A DNA stretch of 64,000 nt from positions 120,622-184,621 of the forward strand of contig NZ_ATUW01000005.1 in NCBI RefSeq assembly GCF_000420405.1. The letters are read 5' to 3'. This stretch comes from Winkia neuii subsp. neuii DSM 8576 (GTDB lineage: Bacteria > Actinomycetota > Actinomycetes > Actinomycetales > Actinomycetaceae). Made by a program: the position numbers and the translations under genes. The notes below the pieces were generated by a model. That model saw only the letters and a program-made list of their open reading frames with translations, searched no databases and was not told the origin of the DNA. Shown here piece by piece: positions 27,286-36,626 of the stretch; position 1 is the stretch's first letter, and every line of letters starts with the position of its first letter.

Positions 27286-29448
27286 ATGAATATTAGGCCA
27301 GGAATTCCGTATCCACTAGGCGCAACATACGACGGCTCGGGCACTAATTTCGCCCTGTTCACCTCGGTGGCTAGTTCTGTTGAGCTTTGCCTTATTAGCG
27401 AAGATCTAACCGAGGAGCGCATAAAACTTACCGAATGCGACAACAACGTCTGGCATGCTTACCTACCTGGGATTTCGCCCGGACAACGGTACGGCTACCG
27501 CGTCCACGGCCCGTTTGATCCCGGTGCTGGCCATCGTTGCGATTCTTCTAAGTTGCTTCTGGACCCCTACGCCAGAGCGATCGAGGGCGAAGTTCAAAAC
27601 AACAATTCGGTCTATTCCTATCAATTCGACGATCCCGGCCAGCGCAATAACGACGATTCGTTGGGCTCTACCATGTTGTCTTTAGTTACTAGCCCCTTTT
27701 TCGATTGGGCCCACGACCGGCCTCCGGGACGCGATTATCACGAACTTGTGATTTATGAAGCCCATGTAAAGGGCTTGACCATGCAAAATCCAAATATTCC
27801 CGAGGAACTGCGTGGCACCTATGCAGGAGTCGGCCACCCTGCCACTATCGAGTATTTGAAGGAGCTAGGGGTAAATGCGATTGAGTTGATGCCAATCCAC
27901 CAGTTTGTCAACGACTCGTATTTGAAGGAGCGCAATCTTTCGAATTACTGGGGCTACAACACCATAGGATTTTTCGCTCCCCACAACGGCTACAGTTCTG
28001 ACCCGCATAACACGGTTCAAGAATTCAAGCAGATGGTCAAGGCCCTGCACCAGGCAGACATCGAAGTTATTTTGGACGTGGTCTACAACCACACCGCCGA
28101 GGGCAACCATATGGGCCCCACCCTATCTTTTAGGGGCATTGACAACGCTTCCTATTATCGACTGGTTGACGACGACAAGGCGCACTACTTCGATACCACG
28201 GGCACGGGCAATTCTTTGTTGATGCGTTCACCTGCGGTGCTGCAACTTATTATGGATTCGCTACGCTACTGGGTTAGCGAGATGCACGTTGACGGATTCC
28301 GCTTCGATCTAGCTTCCACCTTGGCTCGCCAATTTCACGAGGTTGACAAGCTGTCGGCTTTCTTCGAGCTTATTCACCAAGATCCAGTCGTTTCGCGGGT
28401 GAAGCTAATTGCCGAGCCCTGGGATGTAGGCGAGGGCGGATACATGGTGGGCCAGTTCCCCGTACTTTGGAGTGAGTGGAACGGTTCCTATCGCGACACT
28501 GTGCGCGATTTTTGGCGCGGGCAGTTTTCTACATTAGCTACGTTTGGGTCTAGGTTGGCGGGTTCTTCGGACCTGTACCAAGACGACGGTCGCAAGCCCA
28601 TGTCCTCTATCAACTTCGTTACCGCCCACGACGGTTTCACGCTGAATGATTTAGTCTCTTACAACGAAAAACATAACGAGGCCAACGGCGAGGGCGGCAA
28701 AGATGGCTCGGACGACAATAAATCGTGGAATTGTGGTGCCGAGGGAGAAACTGAAGATCCGGAAGTTTTGAACTTAAGGATGCGCCAGCGCAAGAATTTC
28801 ATTGCCACGCTGATGGTCTCTCAGGGGGTTCCCATGATCTCTCACGGTGACGAGGTGGCTCGCACCCAGGGTGGCAATAACAACGCCTATTGCCAAGACA
28901 ACTCGATATCGTGGATGAGTTGGAAGGAAACTGACACGTCTACCGAGATGTTTGATTTCACTAAGAGGGCGATTGCCTTGCGCGAGCAGCATCCGGTGTT
29001 CCGCCGTAGGCGTTTCTTTGCTGGCAACCCCCATCAGGGTGGCGAGTCCGAACGCGGCGAGATCGAGTGGATGAACCCCGATTCCTCGCACATGACTGCC
29101 GAGTCTTGGGACGCAGCCTATGCCCGCACCCTGATGTTCTTTTTGAATGGTCTGGCTATTGGAGAACCCGATCAGATGGGCAACCGAATTGTCGATTCTG
29201 ATTTCTTAGTTATGATGAACGCCGCGCCCGAGGACATCGAATTCACCATCCCTGCTCAAGGTTACGGTTCAAGCTGGACTGTTCGCCTAGACACCGACGA
29301 GCAATACGTCGGCTCTGAATTTCACGCAGGCGAGACGATCTGTTTGCGCAATAGGTCAATTTTAGTTATGGAACACGCCCGGGCAGCCGGCGAGGACAGC
29401 CCCACCGTTAGCATCGAGAAAGTAGTGCCGCCAGTGCACAATGAATAG
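27286..29448 (+). CDS. glgX: Glycogen debranching enzyme GlgX
   Basis: 720 residues, GH13 family. An N-terminal CBM48 domain (GTNFALFTSVASSVELCL) is followed by the catalytic barrel with motifs VILDVVYNHTAEG, DGFRFDLAS, LIAEPWD and FVTAHDGFTL. It cuts alpha-1,6 branches in glycogen or its limit dextrin. It starts the glgX-treY-treZ operon that converts glycogen to trehalose. AAAGG lies upstream of ATG 27286. The gap to treY is 8 bases. Confidence 0.96.
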   Translation: MNIRPGIPYPLGATYDGSGTNFALFTSVASSVELCLISEDLTEERIKLTECDNNVWHAYLPGISPGQRYGYRVHGPFDPGAGHRCDSSKLLLDPYARAIEGEVQNNNSVYSYQFDDPGQRNNDDSLGSTMLSLVTSPFFDWAHDRPPGRDYHELVIYEAHVKGLTMQNPNIPEELRGTYAGVGHPATIEYLKELGVNAIELMPIHQFVNDSYLKERNLSNYWGYNTIGFFAPHNGYSSDPHNTVQEFKQMVKALHQADIEVILDVVYNHTAEGNHMGPTLSFRGIDNASYYRLVDDDKAHYFDTTGTGNSLLMRSPAVLQLIMDSLRYWVSEMHVDGFRFDLASTLARQFHEVDKLSAFFELIHQDPVVSRVKLIAEPWDVGEGGYMVGQFPVLWSEWNGSYRDTVRDFWRGQFSTLATFGSRLAGSSDLYQDDGRKPMSSINFVTAHDGFTLNDLVSYNEKHNEANGEGGKDGSDDNKSWNCGAEGETEDPEVLNLRMRQRKNFIATLMVSQGVPMISHGDEVARTQGGNNNAYCQDNSISWMSWKETDTSTEMFDFTKRAIALREQHPVFRRRRFFAGNPHQGGESERGEIEWMNPDSSHMTAESWDAAYARTLMFFLNGLAIGEPDQMGNRIVDSDFLVMMNAAPEDIEFTIPAQGYGSSWTVRLDTDEQYVGSEFHAGETICLRNRSILVMEHARAAGEDSPTVSIEKVVPPVHNE

Positions 29449-29456
29449 GAGAAGCC

Positions 29457-31952
29457 ATGAGTCACCCCCACTTGCCGGAAGCTGGAAAACGCCTTCCCGT
29501 CACCACGTACAGGCTACAGCTGAATGCAGATTTCACCTGCGCTGACGCCGTGGGGGTGCTCGACTACCTAACCCGCCTGGGCGTAACTGACATTTACCTG
29601 TCCCCCATTTTGCAAGCCGCCCCCGGGTCTACACACGGCTACGACGTAGTCGATCACCGGCATATTTGGCGCGAGATCGGCGGGCGCGAAGCTTTTGAGG
29701 AGCTGGCAAGGCAGGCACACAAGCGTGGTTTGGGCGTGATTGTAGACGTTGTACCAAATCATATGGCTGTCCCTACCCCGGTGTGGCACTGCCGGGCCAT
29801 GTGGTCGGTTTTAAAACGTGGCCCGGAATCTGAATACGCCAATTGGTTCGACGTCGAAGTAAATGAACCGATTTTGATGCCCATTCTGGGCTCCCGCATA
29901 GGCCAGGTACTTTCAGCTGGAGAACTGGAGCTGGTACAGATCGTTGTACCTACAGAGCCCGAACGCGGCAAGCAGTGGGTGCTGCGTTACTTCGATCACG
30001 TATTTCCGGTTGCCGAGGGTACTGAATCTTTGCCTTTGGAGGTGCTCGTCGAGCGACAGCACTACCGGCTGGCCCATTGGAAGGTAGCCTCCGAAGAGCT
30101 AAATTACAGACGTTTTTTCGATGTGGGAACTTTGGCGGGGATCAGGGTTGAGCTGCCCGAGGTCTTTGAGGCAACTCATGCACTGCTGCTAGAGGAATTC
30201 AGGAACGGCTACATTGACGGTTTCCGGGTGGACCATCCCGATGGGTTGGCCGATCCGCGTGGTTATTTTCGTGCTCTTTCCAAAGCCACCGGAGGGGCGT
30301 GGATAGTAGCCGAGAAAATACTCGAGGCCGACGAGCAAATGCCTTCTGACTGGCCGGTGTGTGGCACTACTGGCTACGACACCGCTTGGCGTTTGAACGC
30401 ACTGAATGTAAAGCAGTCTGCTGCCTTGTCGCTGGGGGCGGTCATGACCGAGGTTACGGGGGATTCGCCCTCGAAATACGCCGACTTGGTTAGACAGGCA
30501 AAAGAGCAAATAATAGACACCTCGCTTGCCGCTGAAGTGCACCGGCTGGGCAACATAATTTGGAATATTTGTCTACAGGATTTCCGGCTGCGCGACCACA
30601 CCTTCCGCGGCTTAATCGAGTGTTTGCGCACTTTGATTGTCGAAATGGACCGCTATCGGGCTTACGTGGTCCCGTCCGAGCCGGCCTCTTCTCTTGCTCG
30701 TGCTGTCGTCGAGGGCGCAGCTAGGCGTGCCCGGAAGCAGATTCCGGAGGATCTTTCGGACACCATGGATGTGATAGTTGCGCTGGTGTTGGGTGACGAA
30801 ATAGGGTCCGCGGGGAACTACGAGTCGCAGGCCCAGCGCGACGAGGTAATCATTCGCTTCCAGCAGGTGTGCGGGGCGGTAATGGCAAAGGGCGTCGAAG
30901 ACACGGCGTTCTACCGTTGGACTCACTTGCTTTCTCTGACTGAGGTGGGGTCCGATCCGCAAAAGTTTGGCATCAGTGTCGACGAGATCCACCGCCACGG
31001 CGCCTACATTTCTGAGCAGTGGCCGGCAACAATGACCTGTGGATCCACCCACGATGCCAAGCGTAGTGAGGACGTGCGCGCGCGTTTGAATACGTTGGCT
31101 TCGTTCCCCGAAAAGTGGGCGCAGCTGGTCGAGGATATGCGCGCGCAAACGGCCGAATACCGCCCGCGTGACCTCGATGGTCGTAGCGAATATATAATTT
31201 GGCAGACTTTAGTTGGCACTTGGTCCGATCGAGGTCCTATCGGCTTTGAGAGGCTGAAGGAATATCTACTCAAGGCCGCTCGCGAACAGAAGACTTGGAC
31301 TAGTTGGACCAGTCCAGACACTGCCCGCGAAGGTCGCTTAGTTGAGTTTGCCGAACGGGTTTTGGCCGATCCGCAAATAGGTAAGCTTGTCGCAGGCTGG
31401 CGCAAAGAAACCTCCGGGGCAACTAGCGTGGCGATTTTGGCTACCAAGGCATTGCAACTGACAATGCCAGGGGTTGCTGACCTTTATCAGGGCAGCGAGG
31501 TAGTGGGCACGAACCTTGTCGATCCCGACAACCGCCGTCCGGTTGATTTTGCTGGACTGTCCCGGTCTTTACGGCGTCTCGAGGAAGGGGCAAGTCCCGA
31601 GACTTTGGATGAGCAAAAACTCGACGTGGTGCGGAAGATTCTGGCCTTGCGGGCCAAATTTCCGCAGGTATTTGTTTCGGCCTCTTCCGCCTACTGGGCT
31701 CTGCCGGTCTCTACGTCGCACGCGCTCGCCTTTGCTCGTGGCATCGAAAAAGCGCAGGTGGTAGTGATTGCTGCAAGGAATTTCGCCAAGAAAGACAATT
31801 GGGATTCTCACACAGTAGGGATTCCGAAGGGGGAATGGGTTTCGATCTTTTCAGGCTCGCGCTGTGCGGGCGGCGTTCGGTCTCTAGCTGAGGTATTGGG
31901 AGAGTCTGCAGTCGAGATTTTAGTGGGGACTGAGATGGATGTTGTTAGCTGA
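29457..31952 (+). CDS. treY: Maltooligosyl trehalose synthase
   Basis: 831 residues, GH13. It converts the reducing-end maltose of maltodextrins to a trehalosyl unit. TYRLQLNADFTCADAVGVLDYL at the N-terminus is typical, with VIVDVVPNHMAV, DGFRVDHPDGLADP and the C-terminal MPGVADLYQGSE region. GGAGAAGCC precedes ATG 29457. The 3' end overlaps treZ by 14 bases, so the two are translationally coupled. Product is released by TreZ. Confidence 0.96.
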   Translation: MSHPHLPEAGKRLPVTTYRLQLNADFTCADAVGVLDYLTRLGVTDIYLSPILQAAPGSTHGYDVVDHRHIWREIGGREAFEELARQAHKRGLGVIVDVVPNHMAVPTPVWHCRAMWSVLKRGPESEYANWFDVEVNEPILMPILGSRIGQVLSAGELELVQIVVPTEPERGKQWVLRYFDHVFPVAEGTESLPLEVLVERQHYRLAHWKVASEELNYRRFFDVGTLAGIRVELPEVFEATHALLLEEFRNGYIDGFRVDHPDGLADPRGYFRALSKATGGAWIVAEKILEADEQMPSDWPVCGTTGYDTAWRLNALNVKQSAALSLGAVMTEVTGDSPSKYADLVRQAKEQIIDTSLAAEVHRLGNIIWNICLQDFRLRDHTFRGLIECLRTLIVEMDRYRAYVVPSEPASSLARAVVEGAARRARKQIPEDLSDTMDVIVALVLGDEIGSAGNYESQAQRDEVIIRFQQVCGAVMAKGVEDTAFYRWTHLLSLTEVGSDPQKFGISVDEIHRHGAYISEQWPATMTCGSTHDAKRSEDVRARLNTLASFPEKWAQLVEDMRAQTAEYRPRDLDGRSEYIIWQTLVGTWSDRGPIGFERLKEYLLKAAREQKTWTSWTSPDTAREGRLVEFAERVLADPQIGKLVAGWRKETSGATSVAILATKALQLTMPGVADLYQGSEVVGTNLVDPDNRRPVDFAGLSRSLRRLEEGASPETLDEQKLDVVRKILALRAKFPQVFVSASSAYWALPVSTSHALAFARGIEKAQVVVIAARNFAKKDNWDSHTVGIPKGEWVSIFSGSRCAGGVRSLAEVLGESAVEILVGTEMDVVS

Positions 31953-33651
31953 AGCCGGTAGAGCCCGCGTTCCCGTATGGGCTCCCGCTGCTGGAGGGGT
32001 GGAGCTGGTTCTAGCAGATAGACGGATCCCCATGGAAGCGGAGAAAAATGGGTGGTGGGTAGCTCCCACCGCACTCGCGGATGGCATTGACTATTCCTTC
32101 AGCATAGATGGAGGCCCTCCCCTTCCCGATCCGCGCTCGGCGCGCCTGCCAGGAAGAATTCACGGCCCCTCGCGTACTTGGAGTGCGCCCTCGTCTGTAC
32201 CGCCGTGCGAGGGCGGAGCGAAGGTCCTCGGCGGGGTGATCTACGAACTACACGTGGGCACGTTCACTCCTGAGGGAACATTTCAGGCTGCGGCCGCAAA
32301 GCTACCTCTTCTAAAAGATCTGGGCGTTAGCACGGTTGAGCTAATGCCCGTAGCCTCCTTCGATTCTTCCCACGGATGGGGATACGACGGGGTGTGCCCT
32401 TACAGTGTGCACGAGGCCTACGGCGGCCCCGACGGGCTTATAGAATTTGTCTGCGAGGCCCATAAAATAGGGCTGGCTGTATGTATCGATCTGGTCTTGA
32501 ATCATCTGGGCCCTGTAGGCAACTATCTGGCCAAGTTCGGACCCTACTTCACTGAACGACACAGCACTCCTTGGGGCGATGGCCTCAATTTAGATGACTC
32601 CTCAACCGAGGTGCCCCGGCAGTACCTTGTGGGGGCGGCACTCAGATTATTTTCAGTATTTGGGGTCGACGCGCTGCGCTTAGATGCGGTCCACCAGATT
32701 AAGGACAACTCCGAGGTTCATCTACTTCAAGAGCTTTCGGTAGCTGTGAAAAAACTTTCGTCTGAGCTGGGCAGATCTTTGACCCTGATCGCAGAATCTG
32801 ATCTGAACGACGTTTCGATGGTTCGTCCAGTATCCGAAGGGGGAATGGGAATGGACGGACAGTGGGACGACGATATCCACCACGCCCTCCACGTAACGTT
32901 CACCGGAGAACAGCAGGGATATTATAAGGATTTTGCTGATCCGGGCGCTCTTTGCAAGGTTTACGAGCAGGTTTTTTACCACGACGGCTCGTATTCTTCC
33001 TTCAGGGGAAAGAATTGGGGGCGCCCAGCCGGCGATGTTGAACGGTGGCGTTTTGTTGCTTGCACTCAAAATCACGATCAGATCGGAAACAGGGCAAGGG
33101 GCGATCGACCAAACCTGACTCTGGCTCAAGCGGGTAGCCAGGGTGCACTACTGCTGCTGAGCCCGTTCACTCCCCTCCTATTCATGGGTCAGGAGTGGCA
33201 CACAAAGGTCCCCTTTACTTTTTTCACATCTTTTTCTGACCCCACCGTAGCCCAGAGCGTAAGCGCAGGTAGAGCCCGGGAATTCGCACATATGGGATGG
33301 GACGAAAAGGTACCCGACCCCCAAGATCTAAAAACCCGCGACAGCGCAGTTTTGGATTGGCAGAATGCAGCCTTGCCGGCAGGGCTAGAGTTGAGGGCGT
33401 TTTACAAAAAACTGATCGTGTTGCGAAATGATTTCGATCTGGCTAATCCTTCAAAGCCAACCCGGCTTCAGGCCAGTGCCAACCAGATAGTGTTGGACCG
33501 CGCAGAGCTGCGCCTTGTGGTAAATAGAGGCAACACGGATCTATTCCAGTATATTCCCGCCAACGTGGCGGTGTTGCCCTGGCAAGCCCATCTTGACCAG
33601 TCCACCTTGAGGTTGCCGCCGTGGTCTGCAGCGGTGCTATATCGCCTGTAG
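31939..33651 (+). CDS. treZ: Maltooligosyl trehalose trehalohydrolase
   Basis: 570 residues, GH13. It releases free trehalose from the product of TreY. There is an N-terminal CBM48-like part (VPVWAPAAGGVELVL), YELHVGTFTPEGTF, VCIDLVLNHLGP, DALRLDAVHQI, LIAESDLND and CTQNHDQIGNR. ATG 31939 lies within the end of treY. It ends the trehalose operon. In actinobacteria trehalose serves as osmolyte and carbon store. Confidence 0.95.
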   Translation: MLLAEAGRARVPVWAPAAGGVELVLADRRIPMEAEKNGWWVAPTALADGIDYSFSIDGGPPLPDPRSARLPGRIHGPSRTWSAPSSVPPCEGGAKVLGGVIYELHVGTFTPEGTFQAAAAKLPLLKDLGVSTVELMPVASFDSSHGWGYDGVCPYSVHEAYGGPDGLIEFVCEAHKIGLAVCIDLVLNHLGPVGNYLAKFGPYFTERHSTPWGDGLNLDDSSTEVPRQYLVGAALRLFSVFGVDALRLDAVHQIKDNSEVHLLQELSVAVKKLSSELGRSLTLIAESDLNDVSMVRPVSEGGMGMDGQWDDDIHHALHVTFTGEQQGYYKDFADPGALCKVYEQVFYHDGSYSSFRGKNWGRPAGDVERWRFVACTQNHDQIGNRARGDRPNLTLAQAGSQGALLLLSPFTPLLFMGQEWHTKVPFTFFTSFSDPTVAQSVSAGRAREFAHMGWDEKVPDPQDLKTRDSAVLDWQNAALPAGLELRAFYKKLIVLRNDFDLANPSKPTRLQASANQIVLDRAELRLVVNRGNTDLFQYIPANVAVLPWQAHLDQSTLRLPPWSAAVLYRL

Positions 33652-33723
33652 GGGAATTGGCCCAGCAAGCCCTGCCCGCCGGAGCTTTGCTACTAAGGTG
33701 TGAGTAGACACTAGGAGGCAAGG

Positions 33724-33954
33724 ATGCTCCGCGAGGACTACACCGCCAGCGATTTAGAAGAGCTCGCTCACAAACAGCCACATCTATGGCCCCAAATTTT
33801 GCACCACCCGGCCTGCAGCAACGAGCTGCGCACCTGGATTGGCGAGCGCAGCTCAAGAACGCGCAACCAGGCCAAAACCCACGTGAGATTCGGCCTGGTT
33901 GTTGGCGTCGGGAGTATTTTGTTTGCGCTTATGGTAGCTGCAATGACTCTTTAA
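33724..33954 (+). CDS. Small protein with variant leucine-rich repeat and membrane helix
   Basis: 76 residues with AGGAGG well placed before ATG 33724. The N-terminal half (DYTASDLEELAHKQPHLWPQ then HPACSNELRTWI) resembles the variant leucine-rich repeat found in many small actinobacterial membrane proteins. The C-terminus is one helix (GLVVGVGSILFALMVAAM). It is convergent with the GNAT gene. Function is unknown. Confidence 0.75.
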   Translation: MLREDYTASDLEELAHKQPHLWPQILHHPACSNELRTWIGERSSRTRNQAKTHVRFGLVVGVGSILFALMVAAMTL

Positions 33955-34457
33955 GCCAGGTACTCGTAGCCCATACAAATGCGGCCGCCGTCCTCGGTGT
34001 ATTCGACCAACCCCACCTGCTTGTAGCCTGCCTTCTCGAACACTGCCCGCATGCGTTTGTTTTCCTCGGAAGTGTCCCCACGTTTGTTGCCATTGGGAGA
34101 TATTTGGGCCGCAAAATTCAGTAGCTTGGACGCAATTCCCAGCCCTTGGGCATCCTTCGAAATCGCCAAGCGATGCACAACTAGTGTGCCTTCGCGCGGC
34201 GTCTTCCACTCCAATTCGTCGTTGTCGTAGGCGGGCTCTGGCTCGGGGTCCAGGCAGATAGTACCTACAACAGTTCCGTCGGCTTCAGCCACGTACGAGA
34301 TACCGCGGTCGATGTCGTGGGAAATCGTGTGTTCGTTGGGGTAGTCGCCCTCCCACTGGTCTACCCCCTGGGCACGCAAAGCCTCTTTACCAAAATCAAT
34401 GATTTCCATGATGACCGGTAGGTCGTCCATGGTGGCGTGACGGATGTCGATTTCCAT
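33951..34457 (-). CDS. GNAT family N-acetyltransferase
   Basis: 168 residues. Acetyl-CoA binding is marked by RLAISKDAQGLGIASKLLNFA (the Q/RxxGxG/A loop). N-terminus MEIDIRHATMDDLPVI is typical of the family. The acetyl acceptor is unknown. It is a monocistronic minus-strand gene; the stop overlaps the end of the preceding small protein by 4 bases. Confidence 0.88.
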   Translation of the reverse strand: MEIDIRHATMDDLPVIMEIIDFGKEALRAQGVDQWEGDYPNEHTISHDIDRGISYVAEADGTVVGTICLDPEPEPAYDNDELEWKTPREGTLVVHRLAISKDAQGLGIASKLLNFAAQISPNGNKRGDTSEENKRMRAVFEKAGYKQVGLVEYTEDGGRICMGYEYLA

Positions 34458-34703
34458 AGATATGCGTCCCTTCGGAGAATATATCGATGACCTGACTTTA
34501 ACACGAAAGGTAGCCCCTACCCTAGTGTCTGATTCAAAAGCGATTTTCTTCTGAAACGTGCACTACCAGGTAGTATGCCCTAAGTTGCGGCGCTGTTAGG
34601 CTACTGTTTCACAAATATTCAATATCGCTTCCCCGGTCTATAGCTTTAGACACTAAAGGCCACAATCATTATTTTGCCCAGCTAGCAGTACTGGCTGAAT
34701 TTT

Positions 34704-35672
34704 TTATAGGCCTAGGAAGGGAAGATTTGGCTCAGTTTCTTTTTCCAATAATGTTGCTAGGTGGGAGAAGTATGCCTTCCGGTCGGCTGCCTCGATCACC
34801 GTGGCGTTTGGAGGGCGGTCGAATTTGTCCCAAGCCATAGCCGAGTACCCCCTGGTGAGCGCGGAGGAGGTGTCCACGTCAACCCGATACTGTTTCTCCT
34901 CCAGAACTAATTCAGGATGCAGTAGGCACGAAAGAGTAAGGGAATCCGGATGCGTGGAGCCATTGACTCCCACTGATTCGTTGAAGTCCAGGGTAGTGTC
35001 GCAGACTTTCTTGAAAAATTTTGCGAGAACCGTGGGCTTATCTGTGAGCTTGGCATATTCCTTGCGGGTAATAGTGGCGTCGCGCAAAGTAACCGGATCC
35101 CAGGTGAGCACGTGTATGTCTGAAAAGCCTGCAGTAAACACTATTTGGGCGGCCTCAGGGTCTACGTAGAAGTTGAATTCTGCCGAGCTGGTAGTATTTC
35201 CGCGCCCGTTGTTAGAACCGCCCATTATGAAAAGGCTCTTCACATTTTTCACAAAGTTGCGGTCTTTCACAGCTGCCGTGGCCACATTGGTGAGTGGACC
35301 GATTGCTACTACGCTCACCTCGCCAGGGGCGGCTGCCGTAATCCGGATGAGGGCGTCTACGGCATGTTCGTCTGCAACTTCAGTTCTTGAAAAGTCCATG
35401 CCGAGACCGCCGGCTCCGTCTCCATGAACTTCCTCAGCAGATACCCATTCGCGTAGCATCGGTTGCGAACAGCCCACGTGGATAGGGACTTGTCCGAGCT
35501 TCCCGGCAGCATTTAGGGTCATTTGCGCGTTCTTCACCTGGCGTTCAAAGCCTACATTGCCGGCTACCATAGTGATGGCCCGCATATCCGCTACTTCGTC
35601 GAGTAGGCCAACCAGGATTGCCACACAATCGTCCTGAGCAGTATCTGTGTCGAGTATAAAAGGTACCTTCAT
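34704..35672 (-). CDS. Inosine-uridine preferring nucleoside hydrolase family protein
   Basis: 322 residues from ATG 35672, with AGGAGG directly upstream; a longer frame to 35687 is less likely. It is predicted to hydrolyse nucleosides to ribose and base. The family calcium motif reads DTDTAQDD where DTDxGxDD is usual, so the Gly is replaced. HGDGAGGLG and SSAEFNFYVDPEAA match conserved active-site loops. It appears monocistronic. Confidence 0.9.
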   Translation of the reverse strand: MKVPFILDTDTAQDDCVAILVGLLDEVADMRAITMVAGNVGFERQVKNAQMTLNAAGKLGQVPIHVGCSQPMLREWVSAEEVHGDGAGGLGMDFSRTEVADEHAVDALIRITAAAPGEVSVVAIGPLTNVATAAVKDRNFVKNVKSLFIMGGSNNGRGNTTSSAEFNFYVDPEAAQIVFTAGFSDIHVLTWDPVTLRDATITRKEYAKLTDKPTVLAKFFKKVCDTTLDFNESVGVNGSTHPDSLTLSCLLHPELVLEEKQYRVDVDTSSALTRGYSAMAWDKFDRPPNATVIEAADRKAYFSHLATLLEKETEPNLPFLGL

Positions 35673-35900
35673 GTTTCCTCCTCGCACAGCATATCGGCCA
35701 GATGGTTTTAGCGCTCGGCGAGTTTAGCGCGGCTCGTCGCTAAGTCCCCGCCAGAATGCAACTGCGGGCCGAGAGTTCCGTACCGCTACGATCATGTCCG
35801 GTGCGCTAGCGAAAGACCGACAAACTAAACCCACAGCTTGTCTGGTCTTGAATAATTCGCCCTGCGACAGAAAGCTTATTACTACACTCCATATAAAGCA

Positions 35901-36119
35901 CTATTGTTCCAGCAGCTTCATTTTCCGGTAGTGTAGTTTTACCTGTTTTTGGGTAGCTCGCAAAAATGCGAACGCGCAATTCCAATCTGCTAGCGCATAT
36001 TCTAGGCGAATAACGTGATCTTCGTTTTTTGGCCCTGGTGTTGCCATTTCGTCTTTTATTTTCTCTATTGCGACGTCAACTTGTTCGACTGCTTTATCTA
36101 AAGCGGCTATTGTTTCCAC
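35901..36119 (-). CDS. Small helical hypothetical protein
   Basis: 72 residues, GTG start with AAGGAG seven bases upstream, so it is likely translated. It is Ala/Glu/Lys-rich, predicted as helices with heptad-like spacing (ALDKAVEQVDVAIEKIKDEM), with two Trp/Phe-rich turns. The C-terminus is basic. No family recognised. It is isolated between the nucleoside hydrolase gene and a hairpin-rich interval. Confidence 0.65.
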   Translation of the reverse strand: METIAALDKAVEQVDVAIEKIKDEMATPGPKNEDHVIRLEYALADWNCAFAFLRATQKQVKLHYRKMKLLEQ

Positions 36120-36229
36120 GGCGATCTCCTTTGATCAGTGCGGGCACCTCTTTCAGGTAATTTTATCGTACGGCTTGCCTACCTGTAATGGGACGTGAGG
36201 CCCTACTGGCGGCTTATGTGTGGCGGAAT

Positions 36230-36284
36230 TTTCAAAATAAAAGAAGCCCGCGCCCAGTATTAACACTTGCCCTAAGCGCGGGCT
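36230..36284 (-). terminator. Minus-strand terminator in a structured interval
   Basis: AGCCCGCGC (36245-36253) pairs with GCGCGGGCT (36276-36284) with a 22-base loop. On the minus strand it is followed by CTTCTTTTATTTT. No coding gene ends just before it on that strand, so it may end a non-coding RNA or the long 3' tail of the phosphatase operon. Confidence 0.55.
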
Positions 36285-36348
36285 CCACTTTGGCGACTCA
36301 GTCAAGGTGCAACATAGCCGCCGGATATGGAAAACTCTGAACAAAGTT

Positions 36349-36623
36349 AGGGTTCAGGTCAACGGAGCGATCTAGCCTGAAAGAAGTGAAACAAGCAGGC
36401 TAAACCGCTACAACCCTTGAAAATCAAAGTTCCACTCAAAATGGTAATAAACGTTTAAGGGTTTGGCATGTCCAAATGGTAAGAGTTTTCGCACACCTTT
36501 TGGCTCTTGCTACCGAGCGCCATTCTTATAACTTGGGTATGCCAAAACACTCCACTCACTAGTAACCTTCTTTTGTCGCCCTTACGGGCCCCACGCCGCG
36601 ATCACATGTGAGGCCCGGGCGAC
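36349..36623. other. Hairpin-rich intergenic interval, possible non-coding RNA
   Basis: No convincing gene. Nested stems: AGGGTT (36349-36354)/AACCCT (36412-36417) enclosing AGCCTG (36374-36379)/CAGGCT (36396-36401); a 14-bp stem 36462-36475 with 36533-36546 containing two wobbles and enclosing GGTA(AGAG)/CTCT..TACC; and GTCGCCC (36575-36581)/GGGCGAC (36617-36623). A TAAACGTTTA palindrome lies at 36448-36457. Strand and role are unknown. Confidence 0.4.
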
Positions 36624-36626
36624 ATT

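Noticed and set aside
27039..27446. 135-codon minus-strand frame
   Set aside because: It runs across tRNA-Val, its terminator and the start of glgX.
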